Of a DNA stretch of 64,000 nt, positions 19,429 to 31,300 are shown piece by piece (the first letter of the stretch is position 1; the number at the start of each line of letters is the position of its first letter). The DNA is from Incurvaria masculella (Eukaryota > Arthropoda > Insecta > Lepidoptera > Incurvariidae), in assembly GCA_946894095.1 (NCBI GenBank), contig OX335641.1:7582501-7646500 (forward strand). The letters run 5' to 3'. A program made the position numbers and the translations under genes. The notes below the pieces were generated by a model. It was not told the origin of the DNA, searched no databases, and worked only from the letters and a program-made list of their open reading frames with translations.

Positions 19429-20630
19429 TTTTATAGTAGAAGAGGCAATATTCCGCCAGCACGAACCACCTCTTCCTCCACACTTTGAGGCCGTCGGAGC
19501 CCTGCTTGTAGAGCATTCCCGACATGGCGACGGGCGCCGCCGCCGGACGCTGCGCCACCGGCGAGCGCAGCGCCTGCGTGCCCCCGCTGCTGCGCCGGCT
19601 CTCGCCGCTCACCGGCGACTTCACGCTCGGGCTGCACGACTCCCCCGACGACTTCATAGGAGACATCTCCCCGCTGGCGCCGGCGCCAGCCTTCGTCGGC
19701 TGACTCTGATAGGTCGACGCGGGCGACTGCACCTGATACCTCTCCTCCCGCTCGCTCTGCTGGCTCAACATGTTGTACCGGTCCGAATCTTTGTAGTGCC
19801 CGTCCGAGTAGATGCTCTGCTGCAGGTTCGGGGGCGGCTGCACCCCGTGTATCTGCTGCAGAAGCAGCTGCCGCTCAGCGAACGTCTGCTGCTGCTGCAT
19901 CTGCGCCTCCGTCTGGTACCGCATCTGCTGGCGGAGTTTCATCTGCTGGATCTCATTGTACTGCCGCCTCAACAGCTCCGTGTTGCTCTCCGATGACGCC
20001 GGTTGTATCCGGTTCGTGTAGGGTAGGTACGGTTTGTTTGTGTATTGACTAACATTGGGCTGGTAAGTGGACTGGTGGTTTTGATATATTTGGTTGGAAT
20101 CTTTCGGTGGGTTTCGTTTCATATAGTCTTGATAGACCTCCGCGTTGTATCCCTTGGGAACGGCATGCATTATGTCCTGGTTGATGTTGTGTGTGCTCGG
20201 TGGGAGGTCTGGTCTCGTGTCCAGTTTTTGGTAAGGATAGTTATCGTTGGCACCGTAGTGTCTGTAGTCGGGAGGTTGTCGAGTGCCGTACAGATCCTGT
20301 TGGTTCTCGAGAAGGGGCGAGCGGGCATCGGGGTTGGAGTTGCTGCTCTGTTGGAGGTTGGACTGGTAGGAGGAAGGGCTCTGCATGAGCAGTTGGTGCA
20401 TAATGCCGTTGGGTTGAATCTGGTAGGGTTGTGAGGGGTTCAGGCGGTTGGAGAGTACCGCAGGGTTGTGGTTGTGGTTGTGCAGATGCAGGTGCGTGGC
20501 TGAATTTGGGGGTGGATGCACGTGGTGAGTGGGCACATGCTGCTGTTGAATGGGCTGCTGGGTTGCTGGGGCGTTCTTCTTGTTGTCCATTGTCGTTGGT
20601 GTGTTTGCTGCTGCGGGTGGCGGATCCAAC
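19429..20630 (-). CDS. kmr: Exon: Q/P/N-rich N-terminal region and first half of PH domain
   Basis: A pyrimidine-rich acceptor ending TTTCAG lies just upstream of 20630 and a GTAAGT donor follows 19429 (ends phase 1). The frame is open through the acceptor. The first in-frame ATG is at 20590, giving MDNKKNAPATQQ; if that is the start, the exon supplies 387 codons. The bulk is His/Gln/Pro/Asn-rich and probably disordered, with Q-runs such as TEAQMQQQQTFAERQ and a Ser/Pro-rich stretch before the domain. The last ~32 codons are the start of a PH domain: GMLYKQGSDGLKVWRKRWFV, then the CLFYYK strand. The Lys/Arg pattern of the first strands (K..KVWRKRWF) is the usual phosphoinositide-binding signature of this family. 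GC content rises sharply across the Pro/Ala codons, unlike the flanking introns. Whether translation starts here or in an upstream exon is open. Confidence 0.9.
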
Positions 20631-20765
20631 CTGAAACAATAAAGAAGTGTTAATATTTAGCACATTACAATTATTTAGTCTTCTGACATAAATAACAGCG
20701 TCTCAATGCAACGTTCAGGTGATTTGCAGTACAGTAGTACTGGCCCCTACTAGAAATGCTACCGA

Positions 20766-20878
20766 GCAGGCGCTATCAAGAAGGCGACATGTGTTTGACA
20801 GTCGGTATGGCTTCTATTGGTTGGTTGGTCAAACGCAAATATTTTTAAAATGCGATTCGCCTTCTCGATAGCGCTTGC
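20766..20878. repeat. Small inverted-repeat element, 113 bp
   Basis: GCAGGCGCTATCAAGAAGGCGA-type left end pairs with TCGCCTTCTCGATAGCGCTTGC on the right (about 20 of 22 bases), with ~70 bp between. It sits about 135 bp upstream of the 20630 acceptor. Confidence 0.5.
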
Positions 20879-22239
20879 TGTAGTTGCGTGTTGCGTACTT
20901 GCTGCGTTTGTAGTAGGACTCCAGTAAAACGAGGTTCCATGACGGTTTCGAGGTGGACGATAGTGTTGAGGGGCGAGTGTTTTAATCCCGCGTTTGAACG
21001 ATCGCAGGTTATATGACGCAGGCAGACGCGCCGACTAGACTTTCTACTGTACGATATAAAAAACCTGACGAATATATGTAACAATACCAATATTCAAAGG
21101 TTTCGGCAAAAGTGTTTTAATAATAGAAATAGAGATAGTTAAGCTGCAAAAATGCAAAAATCTTTGACGTCCGCTGCCACGGAAAGGCGGGCGGGTATAT
21201 CTAAAATGAACACTTAATAGGAATTTGCAGAAATATCTCAACAAGATTTAACTGTTCTCCTCTGTAAATCCTTGCTATAAAATAAAGCTTAAGAGTTGGT
21301 CTTTTGTTTGAACGCGCTAATCTCTGGAACTACGAGTCGGATGTGAAAAAAAATATGTTGCTTCTCATTGCCCAATTCTGGAGGAAAGTTATTCAGCTTG
21401 GCGTTACGACCCTTAAAAATGGCAGCAAGAACGAAAATGAAAATGCTTATTCTGAGCCCCGCACGGGTGATTGTTCAAAACTAAATTATCTGGAGCCGAG
21501 CCGGGAACCTAAGCTAGTAGAATATACACTATATAACTGTTATGAGTTGCAGACTGGAAGTCATAAAGTTAGGTATTCCAACAAATTTCCAAAAAAAAAT
21601 AACCATTAAGCACGTGCAACTAATAAGTGACGTTTTGTACTTCACTGAAGGTCGCCTGGCTGACGTAAACGCTATCACCACGCCTGATGATTTTAATTCC
21701 GGCGGCGTCACGAATTGACGCCGTTTCTCGCAACGTCCGCATGTTCAAGTTTTAAACGTGAGAAATGACATGCTGGTGTAATACTTAGATAAGAAAACAA
21801 TGCAGCTTGTTAATATAGTTGAAATATACCTATTTGTTTTATCAAGTGCGGGATATGACGTACGCCAGGACCTCTTAAGGTGCCCGACAACGCCCATGGG
21901 TTTTCGAACATTCAGGGGGGCTGCGAAAACCATGCCGGCCGGCCAGGCGCTTCTTCATACCATGTTTGAAGGATACCAGGATATACTTTTGGGGGAAATA
22001 CCTCGGCAGAGCATTCCATAGTTTAAAGACCCTATAGATATATGATCTGGAGCATAGGTTGGTTCTTATTTTTGGAATCTACTGTGAGTAGGTGCACTCT
22101 CTGCCTCTTCCGCGTTGAGAGAAAGTAGAAAGGGGACGGAGGGGCAGTGTTGTTGCATAGTGCCCATACTAAACCCCATATCATGTTATGTGAACACAGC
22201 ATGTCCTCTTTCTTTTGCGGTGTTCAAAACACTATGTGA
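20879..22239. other. Upstream intron or flank, relic repeats only
   Basis: A fragment GTTTGAACGCGCTAATCTCT (21305-21340) belongs to a repeat I recall from Lepidoptera. GC-rich pieces at 21650-21720 and 21840-22020 look like old element remnants. No gene seen. Confidence 0.4.
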
Positions 22240-22438
22240 GCTTTAGTTTCCGTCTGTCTTTCACAGGGCAAATACATTTTTACAGAGTGTGTATTTATTT
22301 TGTCGCTATAACAACAAGTTAAAAATAATAAAAATTAAAGCCCCCATATAAACAACCTGTTTTTTTTTAGTTAAAACTTGTACGATGATACGGAACCCTT
22401 CGTGTGGGAGTCCGACTCGCGCTTGGCCGGTTTTTGTT
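22240..22438 (-). mobile_element. CCGGCCAAGTGCGAG-family repeat, partial
   Basis: Inverted copy ending CCGACTCGCGCTTGGCCGGT; contains TTTTGTCGCTATAACAACAA. The hairpin end is lost beyond TTCCGTCTGTC. Confidence 0.75.
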
Positions 22439-24540
22439 TACACTTATTTAATCATGACTTCCACCAAGAAGGTTCCCAAAGGAATGTGATATGTATGTAG
22501 GTATAATGGACCGTGCAGCAAGGACACATTAATTAAAGAAAGAGCCCTGTAAAAAAACCTGCTTTACGAATATAATGGTTTCCAAAGTTCACTAAAATAA
22601 GTAAAATATAATGTTTCGTACTAAGCAAGTGCGCTGTTTTTTTCCCTGAGATAATAGAGCCTATATTGTTTTTCTCAGAGATATTAATAGAATTGCGTCT
22701 TGCCAAGACAGTTGAGTTCTGCGTGCGCTCTTCAATCTCTCCATGATGTTTGGAGAAGTACGTGTGTCCTGGCCCTCAGATAGTTATTTGTATGGTCGCA
22801 TCAAAGTTAGCCAAGCTTGATTCATACATGGCATTAAATACCCAAAAATATGTTTATACAACTACGTTGCATTTGATGTATACAATTGAATGTTTCGTTC
22901 ATCGCATGATTCAAATCATATATGTATGTATACTCGAGAATAATTAACACAATAACTCGTGAATTGTCCCCACCACGAAACATTTTGTTCACGAATGCTC
23001 AGTGGAAATCACATCTTGGTGTACGCTTTGATAGTTGCCACTTCTTCGTGCTTAATCAGCTCTCAAACTCATGATTAATTGCATTGCATAAGATATTCGT
23101 TTAACTTTGAGTAATGATGAAGATAATTCCAAATACGATTACTAATTACAATTATGATGTGCTTTCACTATGGTATAATTTTTTTAACAGTCCTAAAATT
23201 TGCCAAGTCTAGCGCGTATATGTATTTTTCTGCCTCAATATAACTGTCATGCCGCCGGCATAGCCTTCGCTACCCCACTTTGATTTACATATAAATCTTT
23301 GATTATCTAATTTTACAAATGTTTGGAGGCGTATAGGATGGGTATAAGCTATGTAAGTTATCAAAAAAACAAGAACATACCGAAGTCGCTCTCGATTGAT
23401 TTATTGAATGTTCAAAATTTCAGAAACATTTTTCTTAGTTTGACAGACGACACAGGTACGCGCCATTTTATGGAACGTGATCACCTTACCTTGATCGCTT
23501 GTGAAGTTGCCTACCTCACGAGCCCTAAGCCTCCTAACCCATTCATACAACAACACTGTTAAATTATCTTAATACTTTAAATTCTTTTGTTTTTGTTTGT
23601 ATTATTTCATTTAAATTCATTAATAGTTCCTACTTACATTATAATTATCTTCAATTCTAAAAACAAATTTAAGAGAAGATAAAAACTAGTTTTCTGTAGA
23701 ATTGTATGTAATTACTTTGTTTAATGTGCTTTCTGGTGTAGTCTGAACAAATTAATTTTCTTTCTTTCATTCATTCACAACTACATATGTCGGGTGTATG
23801 TATAAAGCCCTGGTCAAGTTTGATACAGATTAGCACATAGGATAAAAAACCGAATTCACGCGTGCGCAGCCGTGGGTAACAACAGCAAGTGGGTACATTA
23901 ACATCCCGAAGTAGCGGGATACATTCAAGTTCCCACCGATTGAGTTAATCCTAAACCTTCGTGACTGAACACAGCGATATGGAGCGTAATGTGTACCGCG
24001 TCTAATACCACTTTTATCGCCGTGGAAATGATGGTGGGAAACAATCTCTTCACCGGAAAAGAGCCATCAACGAAGTTTTCTCTCCAGTTGATTCACTTAG
24101 GTATAACACCAGTCTCACATCATTATTCATCATATAATTTGCTGTCATATATATACTTACTTTTCCCAGGCGTGACCTTTCTTAGATACTAGGTACCTAC
24201 ACAGAGGAAGCGACGGAAAATAAATTACTTGTACAATATAAACTACAATCACATTTTTAAGATTTCCTATAAATTGGCATCAAAAGTTTTTTGATAACTT
24301 GAAGTTCGTGAAAAAAAGTGGTAATACTATGAAGTATGTTTCCCGGCTCATCGTGCGGCGGCACTACCATATACACCATCACACCGCCTGCCGCCGCGAT
24401 AAAGCTCCACATGGAAAGATCACAGCATACTTATTTTTTTCCTCCACCTACACTACAGACATGGGTACATAATACTGAACTTTTAGGAATACGCAGTCTT
24501 AGGCTTACTTCCTTCTTGCCGAGGTTTAAAACGTTAAAGA
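22439..24540. other. No gene or repeat recognised
   Basis: AT-rich sequence with scattered short ORFs lacking any conserved motif. Confidence 0.5.
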
Positions 24541-24746
24541 GTGATTCCGCCGTTTCGTGCATATTGCATAAAAAGCAAAATAACCCTGAAACTAAACAAT
24601 TTTGATTATACTGTTCTAAGGGAAACATGAGCCTATTGAGTTTCTACATAAAGGCCAGATTGAATTTGCTTGAAAAGTTGTGTAACTTAGATTTTGTAGT
24701 TAAAAATATACTCAAAATGTCCTTAGCCTCCAACGTTTTTCCAGGA

Positions 24747-25108
24747 TGTTCCGACCCATACAAAGTATTTTTTACTTTACGCCTTAAAGTGCAAAAAGTA
24801 TTGCACTTTAAGGCGCGAATTCGTCAAAAATATTAAATATAGCCATAGTAGTTGCAGCGAAAACATATTCACAATTTCAGGTTTAATGGTTTCGTTGTAA
24901 TTGCCGATTAGAAGTTTTACACCGTTAGATGGCGCTGTTAAATAAAAATCGTATTTAAATAAATTGTAACAAAACCATTAATCTTGAAATTGTGAAATTG
25001 TTTTGGCTGCAAGTAATATGACTATATTAAATTTTATTATTAATTCGTGGCTTAAAGTGCAATACTTTTTGCGTTATGTGTGCAAACAACTTTATATGGG
25101 TCGGAACA
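24747..25108. mobile_element. Foldback MITE with TGTTCCGACCC ends
   Basis: The left end TGTTCCGACCCATACAAAG and right end (inverse TGTTCCGACCCATATAAAG) begin arms of about 160 bp that pair imperfectly. Each arm holds a CAAAAAGTATTGCACTTTAA motif; in the left arm it is a self-contained hairpin (24780-24815). The centre contains TAGATGGCGCTGTTA. Confidence 0.7.
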
Positions 25109-25805
25109 GCCTTAAATAATGTATTTCAAAAAAGAGTAAAAAATATCATGAATACTATGAACTCATAAACTGACAGAGATGTTACCAACTAACTTGAATA
25201 ATTGTAGAATTTTACTTGAACAGAAACCATGTTATTTTTTAGGTTAAACTTTTGCCAAGAAAAATTTGGTCATTTACCTCCAAAATTTCGTCGACTTTTT
25301 TTCTTCATTAAATGGCATCACATTGAGTTAACACCGATAAAAATTATAGCACGTAACATTATTCTATGCGTGCGCGATGTTAGGGAAGCACGATTGTTAC
25401 TGGATTTTACAAAAGAACGTAGGTATTTCGTGTTCGAAACTGGAGTTGGCGGCGAAATTGTCCTTTACCTCCAATGAGAAAAGTGGGACGCAGTTGGAGT
25501 GATTTGTTAAAAATTGCGTATCAAATTACACATGAATAAGGCTTGTAGTTAGAATTATTTTATAATTTATGTATTAGTACTTTTGGTGTTACCGAATTTT
25601 GTTTTTTCTCACAAAGTCCTTTACCTCCGACTGACTTTGGAGGTGAAGGACTGGAGGTTAAGGACAGTTTGATTTGAAATAACCATACAAATGAAATAAA
25701 TTTGTTATTTTTTATGGCAAAATTTTACTTTTACGACCTTGTAAGTTTTATTACCTATATAGTTTAGGATACATCGCACTAGATACCCATTTTTCGGTTG
25801 TTTCT

Positions 25806-26391
25806 AACCGACTTCAAACAAAGGAGGAGGTTCTCAACTCGACTGTATTTTTTTTAATGTTTTTTACTTCAGACCTTTCGCCTGGGTGAACCGATATTTA
25901 AAAGCTGGTGCTTCCCGTATGGTCCCATTTGAATTTGGTTTAGTTCTGACAATGATATCCATGAGAAAATCATAAAAGTCTTAAATTTTGATTAAGTATG
26001 TGCGCGACAGATGGACGAATAACTCAATATCACGACAATCGATTTCAATGATTCTTTTTTATTTGAAAAGACGTGTACAAATTAGTTAGTGTACTTCAGA
26101 TTCACTAAAAATAAAGAAATAAACAAAAATTTTACCAAAAAAATACGACTTCAAAGAAAAAGTATTCCAAAACCAATCAACATGCACTAAAAAGTTAAAA
26201 AAAATATTGCCATTTTTGTAGTTACGATTACTGTTTATTTTTTGAGTCGGTGTCAGCCAAGGTAGCCATAATTCTCTTGGCTGTCGCCGACTCAAAAAAT
26301 AACAATCATCGTAACTGCAAACAAGGCAATATTTTTTTTACTCTTTACTGCATGTTAATTGGTTTTGGAATATTTTTTCTTTGAAGTCAGG
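25806..26391. mobile_element. AACCGACTTC-family element, copy with foldback 3' half
   Basis: Begins AACCGACTTCAAACAAAGGA GG and ends with the inverse end (CTTTGAAGTC). The 3' half (26147-26391) is a foldback of ~110-bp arms around GAGTCGGTGTCAGCCAAGG. The family, with its GCCTGGGTGAACCGAT motif, is very common in Lepidoptera as I recall. Related copies: 33272-33812, 34410-35080, 63841-64000. Confidence 0.7.
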
Positions 26392-27371
26392 GTTTTTTTT
26401 ATATTTTTGTAAATAATATAATATTTGATGACATGATATATTTAATGGATAAAACATTAACGTTATCTCATTGATTTTAGATCATCCAACTACATCTACA
26501 TTGAAGATATCTACACAAGATTCGATATCTCATATTTGATTACAATGCTTCAATGTAGATTTTGTTGCATAACCTAAAATCAATATAATAAACAATTTGT
26601 AAAAATGTTACTAGAACGTTTAAAAGTCAACATCGCAAACACAACCACGGTTGAAATCGAATCAAAAGTAAAGCTGCTTAAGAGAAAAACTAAAAGAATT
26701 GTGAAAGGTTCAGAGACTGAATCTGAATCAAAAGAGGAGCAAGAGAATCCTCTTAAAATAATGTATACTCAAGATCCAAATGACAAAAATACAAAAAGTC
26801 GAACCTCCTCCTTTTGTGAAATCGTTAAAAACGGTATTAATGGCGATACCCATAGATTTATCATATTATTAGCATACATATAGGTGGCGATACCTCTTTG
26901 GTAAGGAGAAAGCTAATTTGCTTAAGCAAATAGCAGATCTAATAAAACAAAACAAACATATAAAGTCAAACCACGAATGTAGCAAATCCAATAGGACTGA
27001 AACCTTCCTACATCAATATGCGCAATACAAAAATAAATGGGCATACAAAAGTGGAGACGATTTTGGCAGATGTAGTAACTGACAGGAAGAAAGAAATAAG
27101 AAATAAACTCTTTTTTATATTAGTAATAGTGAAATAATATAAGAACACATTCAAAACTACACCTAAAGCGGAAAACCGTATTTTTTTTAGTGAAAATTGA
27201 TAACATTTCATTTAAAAATACAAAAATAACCAAGAAGATATTTTTGGTGTATTTTAAATACTTTTTTTATTGTGTTTCGAAGCACAAAATAGTAAACATA
27301 GACGTGAATGGTAATAAGTCTATTGTGTTCTTAAAGCAGTAATTTAAATATTCCTGCTAGATACGTTAGAA

Positions 27372-27796
27372 TACGCTTTCCAAGTTTGGCAACCCTACTT
27401 CGCGAAGGACGTTAATATTCTTGAAAATGTACAAAAATCCCACATCAATTGAAAACTATTTCCTACGAAGACAGACTCAAGATCCTCAAATTACCGTCTC
27501 TAGAATAAAGACGAAGACGAGCTGACCTAATCGAGGTATACAAAATGCTTACAGCCAAATACAACTGCCAAGCCATGCAAGAGCTGTTCAGCCTTAACAA
27601 AAACCCTCAACTACGTGGTCACAGCTTGAAGCTGGACACAACAGAACACAAGACAAATGTACGCAAACACTTCATCAGCAACAGAGTTTTAGAGGACTGG
27701 AACAAACTCCCTGAGGACATAATCAACGCAAATAATGTTAATCAATTTAAAAACCGTTTGGACACTCATTTAAACAACTTTTGTAAGAATAATTAA
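27372..27796 (+). pseudogene. CR1-like LINE ORF2 C-terminal fragment
   Basis: The sequence reads YAFQVWQPYFAKDVNILENV, then after a frame break SYEDRLKILKLPSLE, an in-frame stop, and RRRRADLIEVYKMLTA. The intact tail ends NRVLEDWNKLPEDIINANNV and NQFKNRLDTHL. The pattern LPSLExRRRRxDLIEVYK...NRVxxxWNxLP is typical of the CR1/L2 type reverse-transcriptase C-terminus. It is a broken fossil inside the candidate 3.9-kb element at 24541-28415. Confidence 0.8.
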
Positions 27797-28825
27797 AGAC
27801 CGTGTTAATAACCAAAACTGACTTTCATAGATTACAAGGAAGTGACTAAGTGTACTACCATTAGAACAAAAAAAACTTATAAACATGAAAAGTGATAAAC
27901 CATACTTGAATATGATTTAGACACATCAGCCTAGGCTGCCTGTCTAATATAAAATAAATAGATATACTTATTCCTTTAAACTATTGGTAATTTGTTTCGA
28001 ACACAAGCAATCTCAATAATAAACAAGCATTTACGGTATTCCAGTAAGTAGTTAAATTGTTTTTTTTTGACCCTAATTTTTTTTTATTTTCCGATCAGCG
28101 ATATCGAAATATTATTGATTTTTTAAATTTTAAGATAAACTTAAACAAAGTAACTATCTAACATTTTTATGTTTTAATGTATTTCACCTCCGACGGAATG
28201 GCTTTTTCTGTCACGGAATGTCCTTTATCTCCTTGGCTCCAATATTTCGAAATCGTGAACGAATTTTGCATGTTCTTCTGTTCCCAAAGTGACGCAATTT
28301 TCATGGTTTGGTCCATATTTTCCGCTCTTTAATATGAGCCAATAAAAACGGATCAATTCCATTTATTTTTTTTATTCCGCCAAATCTCCAAATATGCACG
28401 AAACGGCGGAATCACCCAAAATGTAAGCACTACGCCAATGCAACCAATGCGATCGCGTGGGCCCCTGATTCAAGCGGACCCCAGATCAGTGGATGGATAT
28501 GATTGCTATTATTTATAAAATATTATTAGGTTTTGAGATGAGATATTCCTGTAGAAAATGATTCAGTAACGTACATAGGTAGCAATATTGACCTTACTAA
28601 ACTTAAATAAAACTTACCTAACTTTTAAGTGCTTACAAATGCGTTTTCCAAAAAATCTGTTATTATAATATGTAACAGGGTTGGATTTTTTTGTAAATTG
28701 GCAGAAATTAAGAGTCTATATTTATGTAAAAACTATCTATATGTATGTTAAATTATATTTAATGAATGCGAACCCAGGTCTTCAACACGGAATCTGTATT
28801 CCTCTTCCACTGGTCCGCAGTTCAA

Positions 28826-29066
28826 GGAGTCCATTCAGGTCAAGAGTGAGTTCGAATTCGTCACTAAATATGAACTCACTTCTTTAAATAGTTAATGTTT
28901 CTACACTTCTTGAACATCATTACAGTTAGGTAAAAATCTGGTCCGTCCCGTAAATACGTTGGAAGTATAAATAACGGTTGCGTTATTTAAATAATAATAT
29001 ATTTCCCAGCTATTTTTAGGTTAAGTCATTCCCGAACTCGAACTCACTCTTACCTGAATGGGCTCC
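28826..29066. mobile_element. 241-bp MITE (GGAGTCCATTCAGG ends)
   Basis: The left end GGAGTCCATTCAGGTCAAGA and the right end (inverse GGAGCCCATTCAGGTAAGAG) form ~35-bp imperfect inverted repeats around an AT-rich centre. No ORF. Confidence 0.6.
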
Positions 29067-30319
29067 CTGTACTATTTGTCTCTATCTCTCGCTTGAAAAG
29101 CATTGCGTGGTGATCAAAACAGAATCTATTTTCTTCTTTGAAGCATTATTGTCATTTCCCGCTGATAACATCTTAGTGTTTTCGAAACGCATGTTCGTTT
29201 GACCAGTAAACTTTCTATTAGTCTACCCGAGAACTTTTAATGTAATGCGATATGTTTTTATATAAGAACTTACTCAACCAAATTTACCATGTGCATAAGT
29301 ATTCTATATTATGTCGGTATGTATGCGCAAATACTCCATTAGTGGTGGCACACACGTAATCGATTAGAAAAGCCATACCGATGGTTAACAGACAAACATA
29401 TACAACAATTATGATTTTTTGTTGGTTTTTATTGGAACTTTGGAATCGACTGCTATAAGAAGTTATCAGTGCTGAATATTCGTATATTATTATGTAGTTT
29501 TAAAAACAGATTATACAATTATTTTAAAAATAAACAAAGTCTCGCAAATTTGAAATTAAATATTGATATGGACGCATCAGCGTTAAGCTTTTTATTTATT
29601 ATTAGTTTTTTGTACTATTTATTTATTAGTATACTTAGTTCCACGACACGATTTACAAAAATATATATTCATTAATTGTATGATCTGTACACTGTAGTGT
29701 CCGTTTTAGACTATGTCCCGAAGGTGCGAATTCTTGTTGATCAAGCATGAAAAGAGGCAAATAAAAAAAATCATAAAGAAGTAAACCGTATGAGCGTCTA
29801 TGTAATAAAATACATTCTGCAACATAGGAAGAAACGATTTGGAGTCAAATTGCAATTGAATTGATTACCTGCCCTGAAATTGGATGAAAAACAACGGCGA
29901 CATCTCGCACAATGGGGCATAAACGGTAGCTTAGCCGGATGCCTTCACTGAGTCCTTCCGTTGGAACCTCTTTCTATAGCGGGATTGTCTTTCCTCCGAA
30001 TCCGTTACAATGACCATAGAGAGAATGAGGCTCTACAAAGAAACTCTTCCGATCAACTAAACGAGGATCGCCTCGATGAATCATTTTGGGTCCGCCTCGA
30101 GATCCGCAAAACTTAGTCATGGTGCCATTCTGTATGCATGCAGTGACTTCACGTTGAAAGAATTCACGGAGACAAGCAGACACGTTTAAATACTTAGTAA
30201 AGGCTCACCCGGAAAACCCGAGCGTCGTGTATTAGCGGATTGCAAAGTTAAGTCGCCACTAGTGGTTTTTACGGGGCCTTACGAAGCCTTTCACCTAACA
30301 TCTTTATACATACAACTAG

Positions 30320-30530
30320 CTGAGGTACCCGGCTCCGCTCTGGTCAGTCGTATCGTACTGATGTCGGGCTGAACCTAAAATGTTATGTTACATGAGTTTA
30401 CCTAAAAAACTTTCATCCCCCTTCACCCCATGTCAGCTTCAGGTCAGTTTCAGCGGTTTAGGCGTGAAAACGCAACAGACAGACAGACACAGTTGCTTTC
30501 GCATTTATAATATTAAGTATGGTTTCATGT
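30320..30530 (+). mobile_element. LINE-like 3' end (GTTTAGGCGTGAAA)
   Basis: TTTCAGCGGTTTAGGCGTGA, ACAGACAGACAGACACAG and TTTCGCATTTATAATATTAA form a 3' end I recall from lepidopteran RTE-like elements. A reverse-complement relative lies at 44140-44355. No coding part remains. Confidence 0.55.
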
Positions 30531-31102
30531 GTGCGTCAGTTCGTAGTTATTTTCCTCCTAAACGGCTTGCTATTTTTTTATGTTGTCATCTGGATAGTTG
30601 TTAGTTGGGTGGGGAAATTTATTAGGTATCCGATGCTTTCCGTTATTCCTGCAAGCCTAAAATGGTTTTTTTAATTTGTGTGCCAATGTTAAAAAAATAC
30701 CAAAATTATTGCAATTTTGTTCTATTCGGGCGCTACGAGGTCGACATCGTGCCGCTGAGAATATTAATGCCAAAAACTATTCGGATCTTCGTTTTTTTTA
30801 CAATATCAAATTGGCTGAAACATAATTTTACTGTATGAACTGATTGAAATTTGAAAGGACTTATTTTTATTGTGTCTAGTTAAAGCCTAGTTTCTATGTC
30901 CGGTAGGATTGATAAGTAAAAAAACACACGGTCTTTGTAAAGACTACCGATTTTATATTTTACCATGGCAAAGAATGTATGTCATTTGTAAATAAAAAAG
31001 GAAATCAAGTCTTGCAACCTCTCGGTCCGTTTATCAGTAAGTAGGTATGCAATACTTTTCTGTAAATTCATAAAATAGGTATTAAGTTTAAATTAATCTT
31101 AC

Positions 31103-31300
31103 GGTCTTTTCGAAATGAGCCCGCACGCTCATAAACAGCCATCTCAGAAGTGGTCCATAATCCTGGAAAAAGAGCGAAGCAGGGGTGAACAACCGGCGCG
31201 CGGGGCGGCGCGACTCCACCGACCTTGCGGCGCGCGGACCGCACGACCGGTTGGCGACCGCTGCTCGCTACCCGCAGTCGCGTCGACGGCTCTTTGACAA
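31103..31300 (-). other. GC-rich island, candidate 5' exon/promoter
   Basis: About 100 bases (31185-31290) are strikingly GC- and CpG-rich compared with the AT-rich surroundings. On the minus strand it leads to an ATG at 31142 (MAVYERAGSFRKD) followed by a good donor GTAAGA after 31103. The phase (1) does not match the 20630 exon (needs 2), so another exon or a non-coding role is required. On the plus strand there is also a donor-like GTGAGC after an ATG at 31303. The strand is unresolved. Confidence 0.3.

Larger units (their letters stand above)
153..20630 (-). other. kmr: Gene model: PLEKHA5/6/7-like PH-domain scaffold (3' end beyond window)
   Basis: This is the span of the only well-supported gene, read right to left. 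Thirteen exons join in one reading frame with GT donors and AG acceptors, and the phase (0, 1 or 2) matches at each junction from 20630 to 266. The order is a low-complexity Q/P/N-rich region, a PH domain, a Pro/Tyr/Asn-rich linker with an eight-residue repeat, a conserved basic segment, a very long acidic Ser/Asn-rich exon, and a coiled coil. Known family: PLEKHA5/6/7 proteins use the PH domain to bind phosphoinositides and the rest to scaffold junctional and cytoskeletal partners. Vertebrate PLEKHA5 and PLEKHA7 also have N-terminal WW domains; I see none here, so they may lie beyond the window or be absent. The visible product is roughly twice the length of vertebrate PLEKHA7. The symbol kmr (Drosophila kramer) is my orthology inference. 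Confidence 0.85.
24541..28415. mobile_element. Candidate 3.9-kb DNA transposon with 24-bp inverted ends
   Basis: GTGATTCCGCCGTTTCGTGC (24541) plus four more bases recurs exactly inverted at 28392-28415. Inside, a motif close to GTCCTTTACCTCC occurs at about 25268, 25457, 25617 (with an inverted copy at 25650) and 28225, like subterminal binding sites. A small basic ORF (26605-26883; LKRKTKRIVKGSETESESKE) has no recognised domain. Other elements (24747-25108, 25806-26391, a CR1 fragment at 27372) are nested within. No transposase catalytic motif found and no clear target duplication. Confidence 0.4.

Noticed and set aside
19796..20434. Plus-strand ORFs opposite the first large exon
   Set aside because: Mirror-frame shadows of the Q/P-rich coding sequence; no independent support.
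26605..26883. Basic/acidic ORF as LINE ORF1 or transposase
   Set aside because: No zinc knuckle, coiled-coil or DDE/D motif can be seen; mentioned only within the candidate transposon.
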